A DNA stretch of 61,754 nt from Homoserinimonas aerilata. Lineage in GTDB: Bacteria > Actinomycetota > Actinomycetes > Actinomycetales > Microbacteriaceae. Shown in pieces: positions 34,296 to 43,492 of the stretch (position 1 is its first letter; every line of letters starts with the position of its first letter). The stretch is taken from assembly GCF_006716125.1 (NCBI RefSeq), contig NZ_VFOM01000006.1, positions 1 to 61,754 on the forward strand, read 5' to 3'. The position numbers and the translations under genes are program-made. The notes under the pieces were generated by a model, which searched no databases, was not told the origin of the DNA, and saw nothing but the letters and a program-made list of their open reading frames with translations.

Positions 34296-35165
34296 TCAAT
34301 GCGGATGCTCCGGGCAGGCCGCAGACTCGGCATGCGCCTCGCACACCACCAGCTGCGTTCGGCACGACAGATCGTGGCAGTTGCGCATGCTGCTCGACGG
34401 CGCACCGCAGGCATGGCACTCGCCGATCACCGCGGCATCCGGAGAGAACTGCACCGAACCGCGCTTGTCGAACACGTACAGCGAACCCTCCCACAGGCCC
34501 GAATCGCCGAATTCCTCGCCGTAGCGGGCGATGCCACCATCCAGCTGGTACACCTCGCTGAACCCGCGCTTCACCATCAGGCTCGACAGGACCTCGCAGC
34601 GGATGCCGCCCGTGCAGTAGGTGACGACCGGCGAGCCCTTGAGGTGGTCGTACGCGCCACTGTCGAGTTCGGCGACGAAATCGCGGGTCGCCTCCACATC
34701 GGGCACCACAGCATCCGCGAATCGCCCGATCTGAGCCTCGAAAGCATTGCGACCATCGAAGAAGGTGACCTCCTTCTGGGCGACCAGCTCGTGCAGCTGG
34801 GCGGGGGTGAGGCGCTCGCCGCCGCCGACCACTCCGCCCTCATCGACCTGCAGCTCGTCGGGGGCGCCGAAGCTGACCAGCTCGGGGCGCACTCGAACGC
34901 TGAGCCGCGGAAAATCGTCGCCCGTGCCCTCGCTCCACTTGAAGTCGATGCCCGAGAACGGCGCATACTCGCGGGTCTTGCGCACATAACGCTTCACCGC
35001 GGCGAGCTCGCCGCCGACCGTTCCGTTGATGCCGTGCGGGGAGAGCAGGATGCGCCCACCCAGACCCAGCGACTCGCACAGGTCGCGCTGCCACAGGCGG
35101 ATCGCCTCAGGATCGGCGAGCGGCGTGAAGCAGTAGAACAGCAGGATCTTCGGCACAGACACCAC
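34296..35165 (-). CDS. trhO: tRNA uridine(34) hydroxylase TrhO (rhodanese-like, YceA)
   Basis: A 289-aa enzyme that hydroxylates uridine at the tRNA wobble position using O2. An N-terminal ferredoxin-like domain ([24 protein letters not shown]) is followed by a rhodanese domain with active cysteine in YCTGGIRCE, and a C-terminal Cys-rich segment (ECHACGAPS to [13 protein letters not shown]). The start is one of two successive GTG codons; TAAACT (35174-35169) lies 6 nt before the second (35162), suggesting leaderless initiation there. Confidence 0.93.
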   Translation of the reverse strand: MVSVPKILLFYCFTPLADPEAIRLWQRDLCESLGLGGRILLSPHGINGTVGGELAAVKRYVRKTREYAPFSGIDFKWSEGTGDDFPRLSVRVRPELVSFGAPDELQVDEGGVVGGGERLTPAQLHELVAQKEVTFFDGRNAFEAQIGRFADAVVPDVEATRDFVAELDSGAYDHLKGSPVVTYCTGGIRCEVLSSLMVKRGFSEVYQLDGGIARYGEEFGDSGLWEGSLYVFDKRGSVQFSPDAAVIGECHACGAPSSSMRNCHDLSCRTQLVVCEAHAESAACPEHPH

Positions 35166-35265
35166 CCGAGTTTAAGCGACAGCGGCAGGACATCGGATGG
35201 GCGCCGTTGTGGGGACCCGACAACGCTTTGCCCATTCGGTCGTCACCAGCGTTAGCGTTCTGGCC

Positions 35266-35811
35266 GTGAACATGTTTCTTCGCACCTTCCTCATCTGGCT
35301 GAAGTCCCGCCGCGGCGCGAGGCTCGGAGTGCACGACGTCGGCCGAGTCGCCATGCGGGTCATGCCCAACGACCTCGACACCCTCGGGCACGTCAACAAC
35401 GGCGTCTACTTCTCGCTCATGGATCTGGGCCGCTTCGACCTGCTGCACCGCTCAGGCGCCTGGGCGCAGATGATGAAGCACGGTATCTATCCGGTTGTCG
35501 CGAACGAGACGATGACGTTCCGCAAGTCGCTGCAGCCGTGGCAGCGGTACACCCTCGAGAGCCGCATCGACGGCTACGACGAGAAGGCCGTGTACATCCG
35601 ACAGCGTTTCGTCGTCGACGGCGAGATCTACGCGGAGGGCTTCGTGCGCGGCCGCTTCCTCAAGCGCAGCGGCGGCACCGTCTCGCTGGGCGAACTCGCG
35701 GATGTTCTGGGCGTCGACATCAGCGGACTGCGGCCACCCGAGTGGGTCGCCGACTGGGTCGCCGCCGTCTCACTGCCCGCCACGAAAGCGGCCGCGCCGA
35801 GCATCTGGTAG
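35266..35811 (+). CDS. Hotdog-fold thioesterase family protein
   Basis: A 181-aa acyl-CoA thioesterase-like protein of the 4-hydroxybenzoyl-CoA thioesterase type. The motif MPNDLDTLGHVNNGVYFSLM contains the catalytic-type Asp and the usual HVNN. An N-terminal hydrophobic stretch (MFLRTFLIWLKS) suggests membrane association. GTG 35266 is likely leaderless (TAGCGT 35253-35258, 7 nt upstream); ATG 35272 is the alternative. The substrate is unknown. Confidence 0.87.
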   Translation: MNMFLRTFLIWLKSRRGARLGVHDVGRVAMRVMPNDLDTLGHVNNGVYFSLMDLGRFDLLHRSGAWAQMMKHGIYPVVANETMTFRKSLQPWQRYTLESRIDGYDEKAVYIRQRFVVDGEIYAEGFVRGRFLKRSGGTVSLGELADVLGVDISGLRPPEWVADWVAAVSLPATKAAAPSIW

Positions 35812-35858
35812 TTCAAGCAGCTGGTGACTCAAGCCGCGCCCGTGGCCATGCGGAGCGG

Positions 35859-36110
35859 TCAGGCCTCGTCGGTGCCCTCGCCGTTCTCGTCGCGGCGCAG
35901 ATCTTCGTCGCCCTCCGTGCCGGGCGCGGGCTCGTCAGACGCGGGTCCTCCGAGCGGGGACGTGTCGGACGTGTCGGCCCCCTCGAGGGGAGCGCTGTCG
36001 ACCTCCTCCGCTGAGGCGAATAGCTTGTCGGCGGCCTTCTTCGACGCCGCCGCAGCATCCGGGTCCCACGCCGCAGCGCCGCCCTGATTCTCGAAGGGGT
36101 CGAAGGTCAT
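35859..36110 (-). CDS. Small acidic protein, function unknown
   Basis: An 83-aa very acidic protein (MTFDPFENQGGAAAWDPDAA onward, ending in Asp/Glu/Gly-rich sequence), probably disordered. It begins 9 nt after the FAD-oxidoreductase stop in the same direction, so it is likely co-transcribed. No domain is recognised. Confidence 0.6.
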   Translation of the reverse strand: MTFDPFENQGGAAAWDPDAAAASKKAADKLFASAEEVDSAPLEGADTSDTSPLGGPASDEPAPGTEGDEDLRRDENGEGTDEA

Positions 36111-36119
36111 ACAGGCGAG

Positions 36120-37508
36120 TTAACCAGCAGGTGGCCCGTAGGTAAAGAGACCGGAGGGGTCGTACAGGCGGCGTACAGCATCCAAACGCTCGAAGATGAG
36201 CGGCGGCCAGGCGCTCTCGAACGACTCGCGGTCGTGCGGATCGCCCGCGAAATTGATGGTCGTCTCGGGCGACACCCATTCGTCGAGCGAGGCGAGCAGG
36301 CCCGCATGGAAGGCGGGAAGCACCGAGTCGAAGAGCGACGGATCGGGAACGCCGATGACGGAGAGCGTGAAACCCGAATCGCGGCCGCCGACAGCCGAAC
36401 CGCCCGCGACGTCGTGCGCCGCTGCCGCCCCCATGTGGCGAATCTCGACGGCGATCACAGGGCTGTTCGTGCCCGGCCCCACCGCAGCGAGCAGGGCGTC
36501 GGCGAAAGCCTGATCGAGGTCATTCAGAAGTGCGCCGGCACTCCACCCGTTGCCCGGCTCATCGGGGTCGTTGTGGATAAGGCGCAACTGCGAGGTCGGC
36601 AGCACGCCGATCGCATCGATGAGCGCCGGGGCGAGAGCGCGCAGCGGGGCGGCAAGCCTGCGGCCCTCTGCCTCATCGCCGGGATGGGCGAACCGCAGAG
36701 TGAGCACGCGGCGACCCCGCAACGGTTCCGGAACAGCCTCGAATGCCGGAAAGTTCACCACCGCCACCGACGTCGTCACCGAGTCGTCAGCCGAAGAAGA
36801 CCACTCGATCCAGCCGCGCAGGGCCGCCTCGATGTGCTCCTCGGCGAAGAAAAGCGAGCCCGCATAGACAGACTCCAACGGCACCAATTCCAGTCGCATC
36901 TCTGTGACGACACCGAGCCCGCCCTTGCCGCCGCGCAGAGCCCAGAACAGATCCGGATGCTCCGCGGCATTCGCCTCGACCACGTCGCCGCTCGCCGTCA
37001 CAACGGTGAAACCGCGCACCCAGTCGCTCGAGACGCCGTGGCTGCGTGCGAGCGGGCCGAGCCCGCCGCCCAGGATGTAACCGACGGCGCCCACCGTGAC
37101 AGACGACCCCGGGATGCCGGTGAGACCGTGCGGCGCTGCCGCGGCGGTCACATCGGCCCAGTTCGCACCCGCGCCGATCGAGGCGATGCGAGTCTCGGGA
37201 TCGACCGAGACCGCGTTCAGACGTCGGGTGACCAGCAGCACCCCATCGGAGATCGGGTGATGGGTGCCATGGCCCGTCGCGTGGATGCGGAGGGGGAGGG
37301 AGTTCGCAGCGGCGAAGCGGACCGCCTCGACGACATCCGCCTGCGAGTTTGCGCCCACCGCGACATCCGGAATCAAGGGAATCGCAAGATTGAACCCGGC
37401 CACCTCCTGCGCGAAGCCCTCATCGGACGGAGTCAGGACCGGGCCGGAGACCCGGGAGGCGAGTGCGGCGACGAGATCAGGAGAAAGGGCGGGAGGGTTC
37501 GCGGGCAT
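36120..37508 (-). CDS. FAD-binding PCMH-type oxidoreductase with berberine-bridge (BBE) domain
   Basis: A 462-aa flavin oxidase. The N-terminal FAD domain includes LRIHATGHGTHH, where a histidine occupies the usual covalent FAD-attachment position, and PGSSVTVGAVGYILGGGLGP; the C-terminal BBE segment ends INFAGDPHD...RLYDPSGLFTY. Members oxidise sugars or alkaloid-like compounds with O2 or other acceptors. No signal peptide is seen. Leaderless start: TACCGT lies 6 nt before ATG 37508. Divergent from putA. Confidence 0.9.
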   Translation of the reverse strand: MPANPPALSPDLVAALASRVSGPVLTPSDEGFAQEVAGFNLAIPLIPDVAVGANSQADVVEAVRFAAANSLPLRIHATGHGTHHPISDGVLLVTRRLNAVSVDPETRIASIGAGANWADVTAAAAPHGLTGIPGSSVTVGAVGYILGGGLGPLARSHGVSSDWVRGFTVVTASGDVVEANAAEHPDLFWALRGGKGGLGVVTEMRLELVPLESVYAGSLFFAEEHIEAALRGWIEWSSSADDSVTTSVAVVNFPAFEAVPEPLRGRRVLTLRFAHPGDEAEGRRLAAPLRALAPALIDAIGVLPTSQLRLIHNDPDEPGNGWSAGALLNDLDQAFADALLAAVGPGTNSPVIAVEIRHMGAAAAHDVAGGSAVGGRDSGFTLSVIGVPDPSLFDSVLPAFHAGLLASLDEWVSPETTINFAGDPHDRESFESAWPPLIFERLDAVRRLYDPSGLFTYGPPAG

Positions 37509-37639
37509 GGGGACACGGTAGCCCCTGGCGCCGACACTCAGAAGGGGTTTCGAGGCGATCTCGGAGAACACGCGGTATGGCCCCCGAAAGTGGGGCGTGA
37601 GACATCCGTTCTCAGGAAACCGCCAGTACCCTGTCAACC

Positions 37640-40600
37640 ATGCAGCAGTCTGCTTCGCAGCCCCCCGTCCGCGCAGCCGAACTCGCCGACGTGACAATCG
37701 ACACCGTCCGTCGCTGGTTGGCGGAAAGCGCCGACACCGTCGCCGACCCCTCCGCCGAGCGCCTCTCCGGGCTGCTCAAGGACCCCCACGGCCTCGACTT
37801 CACCATCGGGTTCGTCGACCGCGTCATCCGGCCATCCGACCTGCGCGTCGCCGGACGCAACTTCGAACGCCTCTCACGGCGGGTGCCCCGCTTCCTGCCC
37901 CTGTGGATGCGCATCTTCATCCAGCTGGGCGGCGGATTCGCGGTTCTGTTGCCGTGGTTCGTCGTGCCCATCGCCCGCGCCGTGTTCCGCAGGATGGTCG
38001 GCCACCTCGTGCTCGACGCCGACCCGCGCCACCTCGACAAGCGCCTACAGCAACTGCGCAGCACAGGCGTGCGCCTCGGCATCAACCTGCTCGGTGAGGC
38101 CGTGCTCGGTGAAGCAGAAGCCGACCGCAGACTCGCCGGCGCCTTCGAACTGCTCGGCCGCCACGACGTCGACTACGTCTCCGTCAAGGTCTCCGCCATC
38201 GCAGGCAAAGCCAACCTGTGGGCCTACGACGAGACAGTGCGGCGGGTCGTCGACAGGCTCACGCCGCTGTACGAATTCGCCGCGAACTCCCCGTCGACCA
38301 AATTCGTGAACCTCGACATGGAGGAATTCCGCGACCTCGACCTCACCATCGACGTCTTCACAACCCTGCTCGAGAAACCCGGGCTCGAACGACTCGAAGC
38401 CGGAATCGTCGTACAGGCCTACCTGCCCGACGCACTCGGAGCCCAGCAACGCCTCACCGAATGGGCGACCGCGCGCCGTGCTGCAGGCGGTGCGGGCATC
38501 CGGGTACGCCTCGTGAAAGGCGCCAACCTGGCCATGGAGCGGGTTGACGCCGAACTGCACGACTGGCCGCTCGCCACCCTGCCCAGCAAACTCGACACCG
38601 ACGCCAACTACAAGAGAATGCTCGACTGGGCGCTCACTCCCGAACGCACGGATGCGGTGCGCATCGGCGTCGCAGGTCACAACCTCTTCGACGTGGCCTT
38701 CGCCTGGCAGCTGGCCCAGGCGCGAAGCGTCATCGGCCGCATCGAATTCGAGATGCTGCTCGGCATGGCACCCGCCCAGGCCGACGTCGTGCGACGGCAC
38801 GTCGGCGGGGTACTGCTGTACACGCCCGTGGTGCGCTCCGCCGAATTCGGGTCGGCGATCGCCTACCTCGTGCGCAGGCTCGAAGAGAACGCCAGCGACG
38901 ACAACTTCATGTCCGCAGTCTTCTCGCTCGCCGACGACAGCACGCTCTTCGACCGCGAAGCGGGCCGCTTCAGGGCCTCACTCGCCCGCCTCGACGAACC
39001 CGTCGCCGCCACCAACCGCACCCAGGACCGATCCAACCCGGTCGACGAAGTGCTCGGCAAGAGCAGCGAAGACTTCAGCAACAGCGCCGACACCGACCCC
39101 TCCATCGCCGCCAACAGGGCGTGGGGGCGCCAACTGCTGTACCGCGCGGGCAGCTCCGGTCTGGGCGGCGCGCTCGTGACAGCATCCGCAGTGCACGACG
39201 AAGCAGCGCTCGAACGGGTCATCGAATCACGGATGCGCGCAGGCGCGGCCTGGGCGGAACGGCCCGCAACAGAAAGGGCCGGGCTGCTGCGCGAAGCCGC
39301 CCCCGTGCTCGCCGCCTACAGGGGCCGCTTCATCGAGACCCTCGTCTCCGAAGTCGGCAGCACCCTCGCCGAAGCCGACATCGAAGCCAGCGGCGCGGTC
39401 GACCTGGCCCACTACTACGCGCTCCTCGCGCCCGGCCTCGAACAGGTCGAGAACGCCGAGTTCGAACCCGGCACGCTCACCGTCGTCGCGCCATCCGCCA
39501 TCACCCCCATCGCCGACACCGCAGGGGCGGCGCTCGCCGCGCTCGCCGCTGGCAGCGCCGTCATCGTTCTGCCCGCGCACCAGGCGCGCCGCAGCGCCGC
39601 GATCGTCGTCGAAGCCCTCCACGAGGCGGGCGCCCACCCCGAGCTGCTGTCGCTCGTCGTGCCGGAGAAACCCGAACTCGCCCGCGCCCTCGTCGCGCAC
39701 CCCTCAGCGCAGAACATGGTGTTCAGCGGCGACGCGGACTCGGTGCGCCTGATGCGCTCCTGGCGGCCCGACCGACCGCCGCTCGCGCAGCCGGGCGGGG
39801 TCAACTCGATCATCGTCACACCCAGCGCCGACCCCGACCTCGCCGTCGCCGACCTCGTCGCCAGTGCATACGGGCACGCCGGGCAGGGCCGCGACAGCGT
39901 GAAACTCGCCATCCTCGTCGGATCGGTCGCCGAATCGCAGAGCTTCCGGCGGCAACTCGTCGACGCCGCATCCACCCGCAGACCCGGCCCCGCAAACGAA
40001 GCGACGACCGGCATCGGGCCGCTCATCGACCCCGCCCGCGGAGGCGCGCTCAGCGCCCTCACCACGCTCGACGGAGAAGAAACCTGGCTGCTGCGGCCCA
40101 CCCAAACCGACGACGAGGCGCGGCACTGGTCGCCCGGCATCCGCGACGGCGTCACACCCGACGCCGCCTTCGCCCGCAGCGCCCCACCCGTGCCCGTTCT
40201 CGGCCTCGTGGCCGTCGAAACCCTCGAAGAGGCCATCGAAGTACAGGCGGCCGGGCGCGGCACAGTCGCCGGCATCCACTCGCTCGACGCCGAAGAGATC
40301 GCCTACTGGGTCGACCGGGTCGACAGCGGAACCGTCGTCGTCAACCGCGCCACAACAGGCCTGCAGGTGGGCCGGCAGCCCATCGGCGGATGGCGCGGCG
40401 CCGGCCACGCAGCCGGCGGACCAGACCACCTGCTCAGCTACGGCCAATGGAGGCCCGTCTTCGCGGAACCCCGACAGAACGTGCTCCTCAGCGGCGTCGA
40501 CGACCAAGCCAGACGCATCATCGAGGCCGCACAGCCAGCGATGGGCTTCGCCGAATTCGACCTCGTGCGCGCCGGCGCCGAAAGCGACGAAATCGCCTGG

Positions 40601-41101
40601 CAGCAGCACTACGCCGCCACCGACCCGGCCGGGCTCACCGCACAGCGCAACGTGCAGCGGTACCTGCCCGCGCCCACCACCATCCGGCTCGCAGAAGGCG
40701 CCTCCCAGGCGCAGCTCGTGCGCGTCATCGCGGCAGCTGCACGGGCGGGCGCCCCGATCTCCATCAGCAGCGCCGAACCGATCGCTTCCGGCCTTGTGAC
40801 CGCATTCGGGCATCCGGCGGCACCCGTTCGCGTCGACAGCGTCGTGATCGAAACGGATGCGCGCTGGCACGCCAGACTTCAGGCCGGCGACGTGCGCACC
40901 CCGCACATCCGCCTCATCGGCGGCGATGCCGGCGCGACCGCCACAGTGCTCGCCGCCGCGCCCGAGGTGGCGCTGTTCGCGGGGCCCGTCACCACATCCG
41001 GCAGGCTCGAACTGCTGCCGTTCCTGCGCGCACAATCCGTCAGCATCACCGCACACCGCTACGGCAACCCCGACCCCGAGATGGCGCTGCTCGAGTTCTA
41101 G
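37640..41101 (+). CDS. putA: PutA-type protein: intact proline dehydrogenase, aldehyde-dehydrogenase domain lacking catalytic residues
   Basis: A 1153-aa protein. The FAD-dependent proline dehydrogenase half (about 100-450) is well conserved: VSVKVSAIAG, NLDMEEFRDLDLT, VRLVKGANLAMERVD, DTDANYKRML, AGHNLFDVAFA and YLVRRLEENA. The following ALDH-fold half (about 500-930) keeps the overall pattern (LAALAAGSAV, VTPSADPDLAVADLV, GRQPIGGW) but five key positions differ: Asn to I621, Lys to L644, Glu to Q717, catalytic Cys to R751 and Glu to A848. A further C-terminal domain resembles the non-catalytic C-terminal part of long PutAs. Leaderless start: TACCCT lies 7 nt before the ATG. It should convert proline to P5C only. 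Confidence 0.9.
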   Translation: MQQSASQPPVRAAELADVTIDTVRRWLAESADTVADPSAERLSGLLKDPHGLDFTIGFVDRVIRPSDLRVAGRNFERLSRRVPRFLPLWMRIFIQLGGGFAVLLPWFVVPIARAVFRRMVGHLVLDADPRHLDKRLQQLRSTGVRLGINLLGEAVLGEAEADRRLAGAFELLGRHDVDYVSVKVSAIAGKANLWAYDETVRRVVDRLTPLYEFAANSPSTKFVNLDMEEFRDLDLTIDVFTTLLEKPGLERLEAGIVVQAYLPDALGAQQRLTEWATARRAAGGAGIRVRLVKGANLAMERVDAELHDWPLATLPSKLDTDANYKRMLDWALTPERTDAVRIGVAGHNLFDVAFAWQLAQARSVIGRIEFEMLLGMAPAQADVVRRHVGGVLLYTPVVRSAEFGSAIAYLVRRLEENASDDNFMSAVFSLADDSTLFDREAGRFRASLARLDEPVAATNRTQDRSNPVDEVLGKSSEDFSNSADTDPSIAANRAWGRQLLYRAGSSGLGGALVTASAVHDEAALERVIESRMRAGAAWAERPATERAGLLREAAPVLAAYRGRFIETLVSEVGSTLAEADIEASGAVDLAHYYALLAPGLEQVENAEFEPGTLTVVAPSAITPIADTAGAALAALAAGSAVIVLPAHQARRSAAIVVEALHEAGAHPELLSLVVPEKPELARALVAHPSAQNMVFSGDADSVRLMRSWRPDRPPLAQPGGVNSIIVTPSADPDLAVADLVASAYGHAGQGRDSVKLAILVGSVAESQSFRRQLVDAASTRRPGPANEATTGIGPLIDPARGGALSALTTLDGEETWLLRPTQTDDEARHWSPGIRDGVTPDAAFARSAPPVPVLGLVAVETLEEAIEVQAAGRGTVAGIHSLDAEEIAYWVDRVDSGTVVVNRATTGLQVGRQPIGGWRGAGHAAGGPDHLLSYGQWRPVFAEPRQNVLLSGVDDQARRIIEAAQPAMGFAEFDLVRAGAESDEIAWQQHYAATDPAGLTAQRNVQRYLPAPTTIRLAEGASQAQLVRVIAAAARAGAPISISSAEPIASGLVTAFGHPAAPVRVDSVVIETDARWHARLQAGDVRTPHIRLIGGDAGATATVLAAAPEVALFAGPVTTSGRLELLPFLRAQSVSITAHRYGNPDPEMALLEF

Positions 41102-41107
41102 GAGGGG

Positions 41108-41280
41108 CGCTCGTTCCTCGCTCCCCAACCCGCCGGTGAGTCCGCTGGTCGAGGGATCGCGCCCCAGCGCGATCGTCTCGAGACCGGCACCAACGGGTTG
41201 CCCGCGGGCGACGCATCCACCCGACACTTCGCGACATGCCTGTACTCGTCTGAGGGGCGGGTGTGTCGCCAAGTGTCCGG
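41108..41280. repeat. Degenerate repeat remnants and a 16-bp hairpin between putA and DUF1653
   Basis: After the putA stop, GCTCGTTCCTCGCTCCCCAACC and a later CGTCTCGAGACC recall the GTTTCGAGACGCTC family in decayed form. A hairpin follows, with arms at 41221-41236 (CCGACACTTCGCGACA) and 41263-41280 (its complement with two extra bases). No gene is seen in this 214-bp gap. Confidence 0.55.
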
Positions 41281-41315
41281 TGGGCGACGAGGGGTGCCGC
41301 GGCTATCGTTGCGGC

Positions 41316-41519
41316 ATGAACATCGAGGGCACGTATCGGCATTTCAAGGGCGGCATCTACACGGTCGTCGGCGTCGCCCGGCACAGCGAGACGGAGGAGG
41401 AGCTGGTCGTGTACCGCTCGCCTGCCGGCGAACTGTGGGTGCGACCGCGCGACATGTTCTTCGGCACGACCATCGTCGACGGGCAGGAGGTCGCGCGCTT
41501 CGAGCGCCTGAGCAACTAA
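41316..41519 (+). CDS. DUF1653 domain protein
   Basis: A 67-aa protein covering a complete DUF1653 domain: GTYRHFKGGIYTVVGVARHS, then EELVVYRSPAGELWVRP. The function is unknown. A leaderless start is likely: TATCGT lies 6 nt before the ATG. Its TAA stop overlaps the stop codon of the convergent flavoprotein gene by 4 nt. Confidence 0.9.
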   Translation: MNIEGTYRHFKGGIYTVVGVARHSETEEELVVYRSPAGELWVRPRDMFFGTTIVDGQEVARFERLSN

Positions 41520-43114
41520 CCGTCTTCGGCGAGCACCGCCATCGCGGCATTGTGTCCGCCGATGCCGGAGACCCCGCCACCCCGTCGGGCACCGGAGCCG
41601 CAGAGCAGGATGCGCGGATGCCGCGTCGCCACGCCCCAGCGCTCGGCCGCTGTGTCGCGCGGCGCATCGTCCTCCAGGAACGGCCACTCGAGCCCGCCGT
41701 GGAAGATGTTGCCACACGGCATACCCAGCTCGCGCTCGAGATCGAGCGTCGTCTTCGTCTCGATGCAAGGCCTGCCGTGCGCATCGGTGAGCAGCAGCGA
41801 CTCGATGGGCTCGGCGAGCACACTGTCGAGCGAGGCCAGCACGGCGACCTGAAGCTCGGCCCGCCGCCGCTCGTTGTTCTCCTCCGTGACCAGCCGGGAC
41901 GGCACATGCAGACCGAAGACCGTGAGGCTGTGCACACCCCGATCCCGTAACTGCGGAGAGAGGATGCTCGGATCGGCCAGCGTGTGGCAGTAGATCTCGC
42001 AGGGCAGCGGGCTGGGCACGCTCCCCACCGCCGCCTGCTCATAGGCGGAGGCCAACTGCTGCCAGGTCTCGTTCACGTGGAAGGTGCCGCCGAACGCCTG
42101 CTCCGGTGTGACGCTCTCGTCACGCAGTCGCGGCAGCCGGGAGAGCAGCAGATTGACCTTCACCTGCGCTCCCTCCTGCCGTGACGGATGCGCGCCAGTA
42201 GTGACGGGGACGCTTTCGCCGAGCAGACGCTCGAGAACAGCGGGAGCCACACCGGAGAGTATGCGGTCGGCCTGCACCTCGTGGATGCTGCCGTCGCGGC
42301 GGTAGCGCACCGCGCCATCCGGAGTCACCGACTCGACCTCGGCGCCCGTGAGAAGCTCCGCCCCCGCCTCGGATGCCGCACGGGCCAGCTCCGCGGTGAC
42401 CGCGCCCATGCCGCCGATCGGAACATCCCACTCGCCCGTGCCGCCGCCCACCAGGTGGTACAGAAAGCAGACGTTCTGCACCAGGCTCGACTCCTCGGCG
42501 CGGGCGAAAGTGCCGATGAGAGCATCCGTGAGCACCACCCCGCGAACGAGATCATTCGCGAGATGCTCGGCGATGACCTCGCCGATGGGTCTCTCGATCA
42601 TGGCCTGCCAGACCCGCTCGGCCCCCGCATCCGCCACCGCCTGCCGCGCCTCGCTGCGCGTGGACAGCTCCCGCGTGAGGCTCGGCCACAGCACCTCGGT
42701 GAGCGCGCGGCAGTGCTCATAGAACTCGGCGAACAGGGCCGCCTCCTCGGGTGGAGCGCCGATGCGATCGAAGGATGCGCCGGTCGCGTCCTGCGAGGAA
42801 TCATCCACGAGCAGACCCCGCCGCGGATCGGTCGGGTCGGGCGTGTACGAGGAGAAGCGCCGACGGGCGAGACGGATGTCGAGGCCCAGCTCATCGATCA
42901 CGCGCTGCGGGAGCAGGCTCACCAGATAGGAGTAGCGCGACAGCCGGGCGTCGACGCCATCGAACGCGGGCGCGGAGACCGCGGCGCCGCCCACATGGTC
43001 GAGCCGCTCCAGGAGCAGCACGCGGCGGCCCGCCCGGGCGAGATACGCCGCGGCGGTGAGACCGTTGTGGCCGCCGCCGACGATCACCGCGTCATAGCGC
43101 CCTGCCGGAGTCAC
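41516..43114 (-). CDS. Phytoene-dehydrogenase-like FAD/NAD(P)-dependent oxidoreductase
   Basis: A 532-aa flavoprotein of the carotenoid desaturase/retinol saturase type (FAD-dependent amine-oxidase fold). The N-terminal Rossmann motif is AVIVGGGHNGLTAAAYLA, with LERLDHVGG after it, and the C-terminal FAD motif is LCGSGARRGGGVSGIGGHNA. No carotenoid genes are adjacent, so the substrate is unknown. GTG 43114 starts just before the Rossmann strand; longer frames are possible. Confidence 0.87.
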   Translation of the reverse strand: MTPAGRYDAVIVGGGHNGLTAAAYLARAGRRVLLLERLDHVGGAAVSAPAFDGVDARLSRYSYLVSLLPQRVIDELGLDIRLARRRFSSYTPDPTDPRRGLLVDDSSQDATGASFDRIGAPPEEAALFAEFYEHCRALTEVLWPSLTRELSTRSEARQAVADAGAERVWQAMIERPIGEVIAEHLANDLVRGVVLTDALIGTFARAEESSLVQNVCFLYHLVGGGTGEWDVPIGGMGAVTAELARAASEAGAELLTGAEVESVTPDGAVRYRRDGSIHEVQADRILSGVAPAVLERLLGESVPVTTGAHPSRQEGAQVKVNLLLSRLPRLRDESVTPEQAFGGTFHVNETWQQLASAYEQAAVGSVPSPLPCEIYCHTLADPSILSPQLRDRGVHSLTVFGLHVPSRLVTEENNERRRAELQVAVLASLDSVLAEPIESLLLTDAHGRPCIETKTTLDLERELGMPCGNIFHGGLEWPFLEDDAPRDTAAERWGVATRHPRILLCGSGARRGGGVSGIGGHNAAMAVLAEDG

Positions 43115-43492
43115 TGCCCGGCCCCACCCGCGACAGCCACGATGAAGTCCATGCCCAGAAGCTACGCCACCGGGGCGATAACCGACAGGGGGCGAGGGGT
43201 CGACACGCTCGTTACCGGTCAAATCGCTACGCGCTCTGGCTCATGCAATGCCGCTGCGCGCCACTGCTGCTCTCGCGGGTTGGGCCGTCGCGAGGCGGAG
43301 GCATCCGCGGCGCACGCCGATGAATCTACTGCGCTGGAGTGCATCGCCCGAGTCGCTCAGCAGGAAGAACCCAGGGACACGCCGACGAGAAGCGGCCGGC
43401 GGCGGGGTGTCGGCACATTCCTCCTGCCGAGCACACAGACGGTCGAGCACACAGACGGCGGATGCGGGCGGCCTAACCATCCCGCCGAGTGG
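43115..43492. other. 378-bp gap without a supported gene
   Basis: I see no convincing coding region or terminator. The one feature is an exact 15-bp direct repeat, CGAGCACACAGACGG, at 43428 and 43444 (16-bp period). Open frames on both strands here have no family resemblance and are probably chance G+C-rich frames. Confidence 0.5.

Noticed and set aside
39121..41139. Very long open frames overlapping putA in another frame and on the other strand (672 and 522 codons)
   Set aside because: High G+C removes stop codons from alternative frames; the encoded sequences are Arg/Gly-rich with no family resemblance, while putA is clearly homologous throughout.
43241..43480. Small open frame in the 43115-43492 gap
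   Set aside because: No ribosome site, no recognisable domain, and frames on both strands are equally open.
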